15,319 nt of DNA from Paenibacillus sp. (lineage in GTDB: Bacteria; Bacillota; Bacilli; Paenibacillales; NBRC-103111): the NCBI GenBank assembly GCA_029239545.1, contig JARBUQ010000033.1, positions 1 through 15,319 on the forward strand. Reading direction: 5' to 3'. Each line of letters begins with the position of its first letter. Position 1 is the first letter of the stretch. Below the pieces are notes generated by a model. That model was given only the letters and a program-made list of their open reading frames with translations, did no database searches and had not been told where the DNA came from. Positions 13,083-15,319 of the stretch are shown in pieces. Made by a program: the position numbers and the translations under genes.

Positions 13083-14071
13083 CGAATCGTCTCCTCCTTC
13101 AGTCTCGGATCGACAAGTCGATACAACAGGTCTGCAATCAGATTACCTGTAAAAACGAACAAAGCGCTGAAAAGCACCAGTCCAAGCAATAGCGGTACAT
13201 CGCCTCTCAACCCCGCATCCACAGTAGCCTGACCTAATCCGGGATAAGAGAACACTTGTTCTGCCAGCACAGCTCCACCGAATAATTCGCCAAAAGATGT
13301 GAATTGCAGAGTCAGAGCAGGCAAAGCGATATTACGAAGTCCATGTCTCCAGAACAGCCTCAAGCCACGCTCTCCCCTTGCTCTGGCGAATAAGATGAAA
13401 TCACTGTCCAGCACATCGATCAGCTTTTGACGCGTATGCAAAGCGATCGTGGAAACGCCGATAATACTCAGTGTAATCGCAGGTAAGATAAGATGCTGGA
13501 TGCGATCAGATAGCGTTACATCCTCACTCAACACACCCGCCGGTACCCCTAACCCAACAGGAAACCAACCTAACCATACAGCAAATACAAGCAGAAGCAA
13601 GAGCGCCATCCAGAACGTAGGAGTCGAAGCCAGTAAATAACAATAGTTTTTAATTAACCGATCCAGCCAGGTCCCTCTGCGCATAGCGGCTGCCACTCCT
13701 AAGACAAAGCCAATAACTCCAGATAACAGCCAGGATACCCCCATCAGAGCCAGAGAGTTTAGGAATCGCTCACGAATAACCTCACTAACCGGAATCCGAT
13801 AAATCATCGAAGTGCCCAAATCCCCCTGTATTAGTGCCGAACCCCATCTGAGCATGCGCTCGACAGGAGGATCATTCAATCCCCAATAGGCAGCAATCTC
13901 CAGCCTCTGCTCAGGGCTTACTCTTAGCATGTCTGCCCCCACATAGGCCTGAATCGGATCGATTGGAGAGAAATTGACTAACCAAAAGGAGAGAATGCTG
14001 ATTGTGATTAATAGGGAAAGCAGTCGCAAGCCCTTCAATCCTATAAAAGCTAACCATCTATTGGGGCTCAT
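13079..14071 (-). CDS. ABC transporter permease, NikB/DppB-like
   Basis: This is the first membrane subunit of the importer. The 330-residue protein has an N-terminal helix (about 12-32) followed by the extracytoplasmic RLEIAAYWGLNDPPVERML and GDLGTSMIYRIPVSEVI segments diagnostic of DppB/NikB/OppB. Five more helices follow, with the EAA-type loop at RARGERGLRLFWRHGLRNIA and a YPGLGQATVDA motif near the end. The ATG has GGAGGG seven bases upstream; the frame is open 16 codons further, into the upstream gene, without a binding site. It lies 22 bases after the substrate-binding protein gene. Confidence 0.93.
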   Translation of the reverse strand: MSPNRWLAFIGLKGLRLLSLLITISILSFWLVNFSPIDPIQAYVGADMLRVSPEQRLEIAAYWGLNDPPVERMLRWGSALIQGDLGTSMIYRIPVSEVIRERFLNSLALMGVSWLLSGVIGFVLGVAAAMRRGTWLDRLIKNYCYLLASTPTFWMALLLLLVFAVWLGWFPVGLGVPAGVLSEDVTLSDRIQHLILPAITLSIIGVSTIALHTRQKLIDVLDSDFILFARARGERGLRLFWRHGLRNIALPALTLQFTSFGELFGGAVLAEQVFSYPGLGQATVDAGLRGDVPLLLGLVLFSALFVFTGNLIADLLYRLVDPRLKEETIR

Positions 14072-14093
14072 ACTTGTTCCCTCCAGCTTTCTT

Positions 14094-15319
14094 CTAGTCC
14101 TTCCAGCCCCACTCTGCAATATTGTCGGTTATAGGCCACCCATGACCATGCGGATGAATTTGCTGTTTGCCGATATCAAGCTTGTCCTTAACAAGATAGA
14201 GGTGATCAATATTTACTAACCAGGCCCATGGTGCATCACCTTGAAAAGCGGACCCGGTAAAACCGTCCCATTGTGCTTTTTTCCAATTATCCCATGCAGC
14301 TTCTTCCGTCTTGCTCTTAAGCGCCTTCTCCATCCATTCATCCACTTTGGGATTGCTGTAGAAGTTAGGGTTATAATAGTCTACGCCTCCATATTTACTA
14401 CTGGATATCGTGTACAGCTCCAAAGGATCATGACTCCCCCAACCGAACATAACCGCATTGGAATGCATGAGGCTGGTAATATCATCCCAGCTCTTGCCTT
14501 CTACAGAGATCTTGATCCCGATCGGTTTGATCATATCCGTGACAGCCAACGACAACGATTGTCTGGTTACATCACCAGAAGGATAAATCAACGTGAATTG
14601 TCCTTTCAGCGCCCCTTTTTCGACGATCCCGTCACCATCTCTATCCTGCCAGCCTGCTGCTTCCAGCAGCTTCTTCGCTTGAGCCGGATTGGCATCCTCG
14701 AACACAGCTTGAGCATTCCACCAGGGAAGTCCGTCAACCGCGCTGTAAGCTGGAGAGCCGTGTCCTTCCAGTACTCCTTTTACAAGAGCCTTACGATCCA
14801 AAGCAACGTTAATTGCTTTACGAACGGCAATATCCGAGGTTACATCGTTTCCAATCAGATACCCTTCCTTAGTCTTCGAGCCTGATGGGGTGTAAGGAAA
14901 TGAGATTCCGCGGTTGTCCACGGTTTTAAGAGCTTCAATCCGCATTCCAGAAACCGCTTGCTTGCTGAAGGCAGATGGAATATAAGCTGCGTCCACCTTG
15001 CCAGCCTTGGCTGCAGCATATGAAGCATCCTCGCTCAGGAAGAGGAACGTCATTTTCTTGAATTGCGGCTTCTTCCCGTAATATTCGGGATTGGCTTCAA
15101 CAATAATTTGCTGTCCTTTGTCCCATTGAACGAGCTTGAACGGACCGGAGCCCAGCGGATGCTCGGCATATTGTTTGCCGTAAGCATGTTTGGGCACAAT
15201 CCCAGTGGATACGAGCTGTCCGATAAAGGTGGATTGTGCTTCCTTCAGGGTGAAGCTGACGGTATATGTATCTACAGCCTGGACACTCTTCATATTCGTC
15301 AAATCAATGACAGAACCGT
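14094..15319 (-). CDS. ABC transporter substrate-binding protein, family 5 (NikA/CntA-like), 5' part outside window
   Basis: About 407 C-terminal residues are visible, and the frame is open through the right edge, so the signal peptide and lipobox lie outside. Family 5 hallmarks include the segment LGSGPFKLVQWDKGQQIIVEAN, the lobe motif DIAVRKAINVALDRKALVKG and the FEDANPAQAKKLLEAAGW stretch. The protein captures substrate outside the membrane for the permeases encoded just downstream. It ends with HPHGHGWPITDNIAEWGW, a His-x-His-x-His-like cluster that recalls nickel and opine-metallophore binding proteins. Metal or metal-chelate uptake is therefore the favoured substrate, with peptides as the alternative. 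It is the first visible gene of the five-gene operon; the promoter is not in the window. Confidence 0.9.
   Translation of the reverse strand, partial: GSVIDLTNMKSVQAVDTYTVSFTLKEAQSTFIGQLVSTGIVPKHAYGKQYAEHPLGSGPFKLVQWDKGQQIIVEANPEYYGKKPQFKKMTFLFLSEDASYAAAKAGKVDAAYIPSAFSKQAVSGMRIEALKTVDNRGISFPYTPSGSKTKEGYLIGNDVTSDIAVRKAINVALDRKALVKGVLEGHGSPAYSAVDGLPWWNAQAVFEDANPAQAKKLLEAAGWQDRDGDGIVEKGALKGQFTLIYPSGDVTRQSLSLAVTDMIKPIGIKISVEGKSWDDITSLMHSNAVMFGWGSHDPLELYTISSSKYGGVDYYNPNFYSNPKVDEWMEKALKSKTEEAAWDNWKKAQWDGFTGSAFQGDAPWAWLVNIDHLYLVKDKLDIGKQQIHPHGHGWPITDNIAEWGWKD

Noticed and set aside
14241..14885. 214-codon open frame on the plus strand
   Set aside because: It is antisense to a clearly coding substrate-binding protein gene, and its translation resembles no protein family I know.

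Overview
The window is ordinary chromosomal DNA from a low-GC, spore-forming Gram-positive bacterium, most likely Paenibacillus or a close relative. The reasons are the gene order (fabH-plsX-fapR-rpmF-yceD/ylbN-sepM/ylbL-ylbJ-coaD-rsmD/ylbH, matching the Bacillus ylb/fap region), strong AGGAGG-type ribosome binding sites, frequent GTG/TTG starts, a sporulation membrane protein (YlbJ) and a DUF3231 protein with a forespore-type promoter. No transposons, phage genes, CRISPR arrays, tRNAs or rRNAs were seen.

Left part (1-7012). The minus strand reads rsmD -> coaD, then sepM, then yceD -> rpmF, then fapR -> plsX -> fabH (cut by the left edge). Only ylbJ runs on the plus strand. This block combines ribosome maturation (RsmD, L32, YceD/DUF177), coenzyme A synthesis (CoaD), a PDZ/Lon-type membrane protease (SepM) and the start of the FapR-controlled phospholipid and fatty-acid operon. 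A sigma-A promoter in front of yceD, a terminator after rpmF and a FapR operator in front of fapR divide it into transcription units.

Middle part (7013-8440). A gene-free stretch of about 380 bases holds a strongly structured plus-strand RNA that ends in an intrinsic terminator. Its stems can refold into a mutually exclusive antiterminator. Downstream is a short secreted protein with a C-terminal WGxxGxxG motif, then a DUF3231 gene with a good sigma-G promoter match. I regard the RNA as the most novel item in the window. I could not assign it to a known family by eye.

Right part (8444-15319), all minus strand. A closely spaced set runs DinB-like protein -> small two-helix membrane protein -> PpaX/Gph-like HAD phosphatase -> second HAD phosphatase. 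Upstream of it lies a five-gene ABC importer of the peptide/nickel/opine-metallophore class: substrate-binding protein (cut by the right edge), two permeases and two ATPases, ended by a long hairpin. The short last ATPase and the His-rich C-terminus of the binding protein favour a metal or metal-chelate substrate over peptides, but this is inference.
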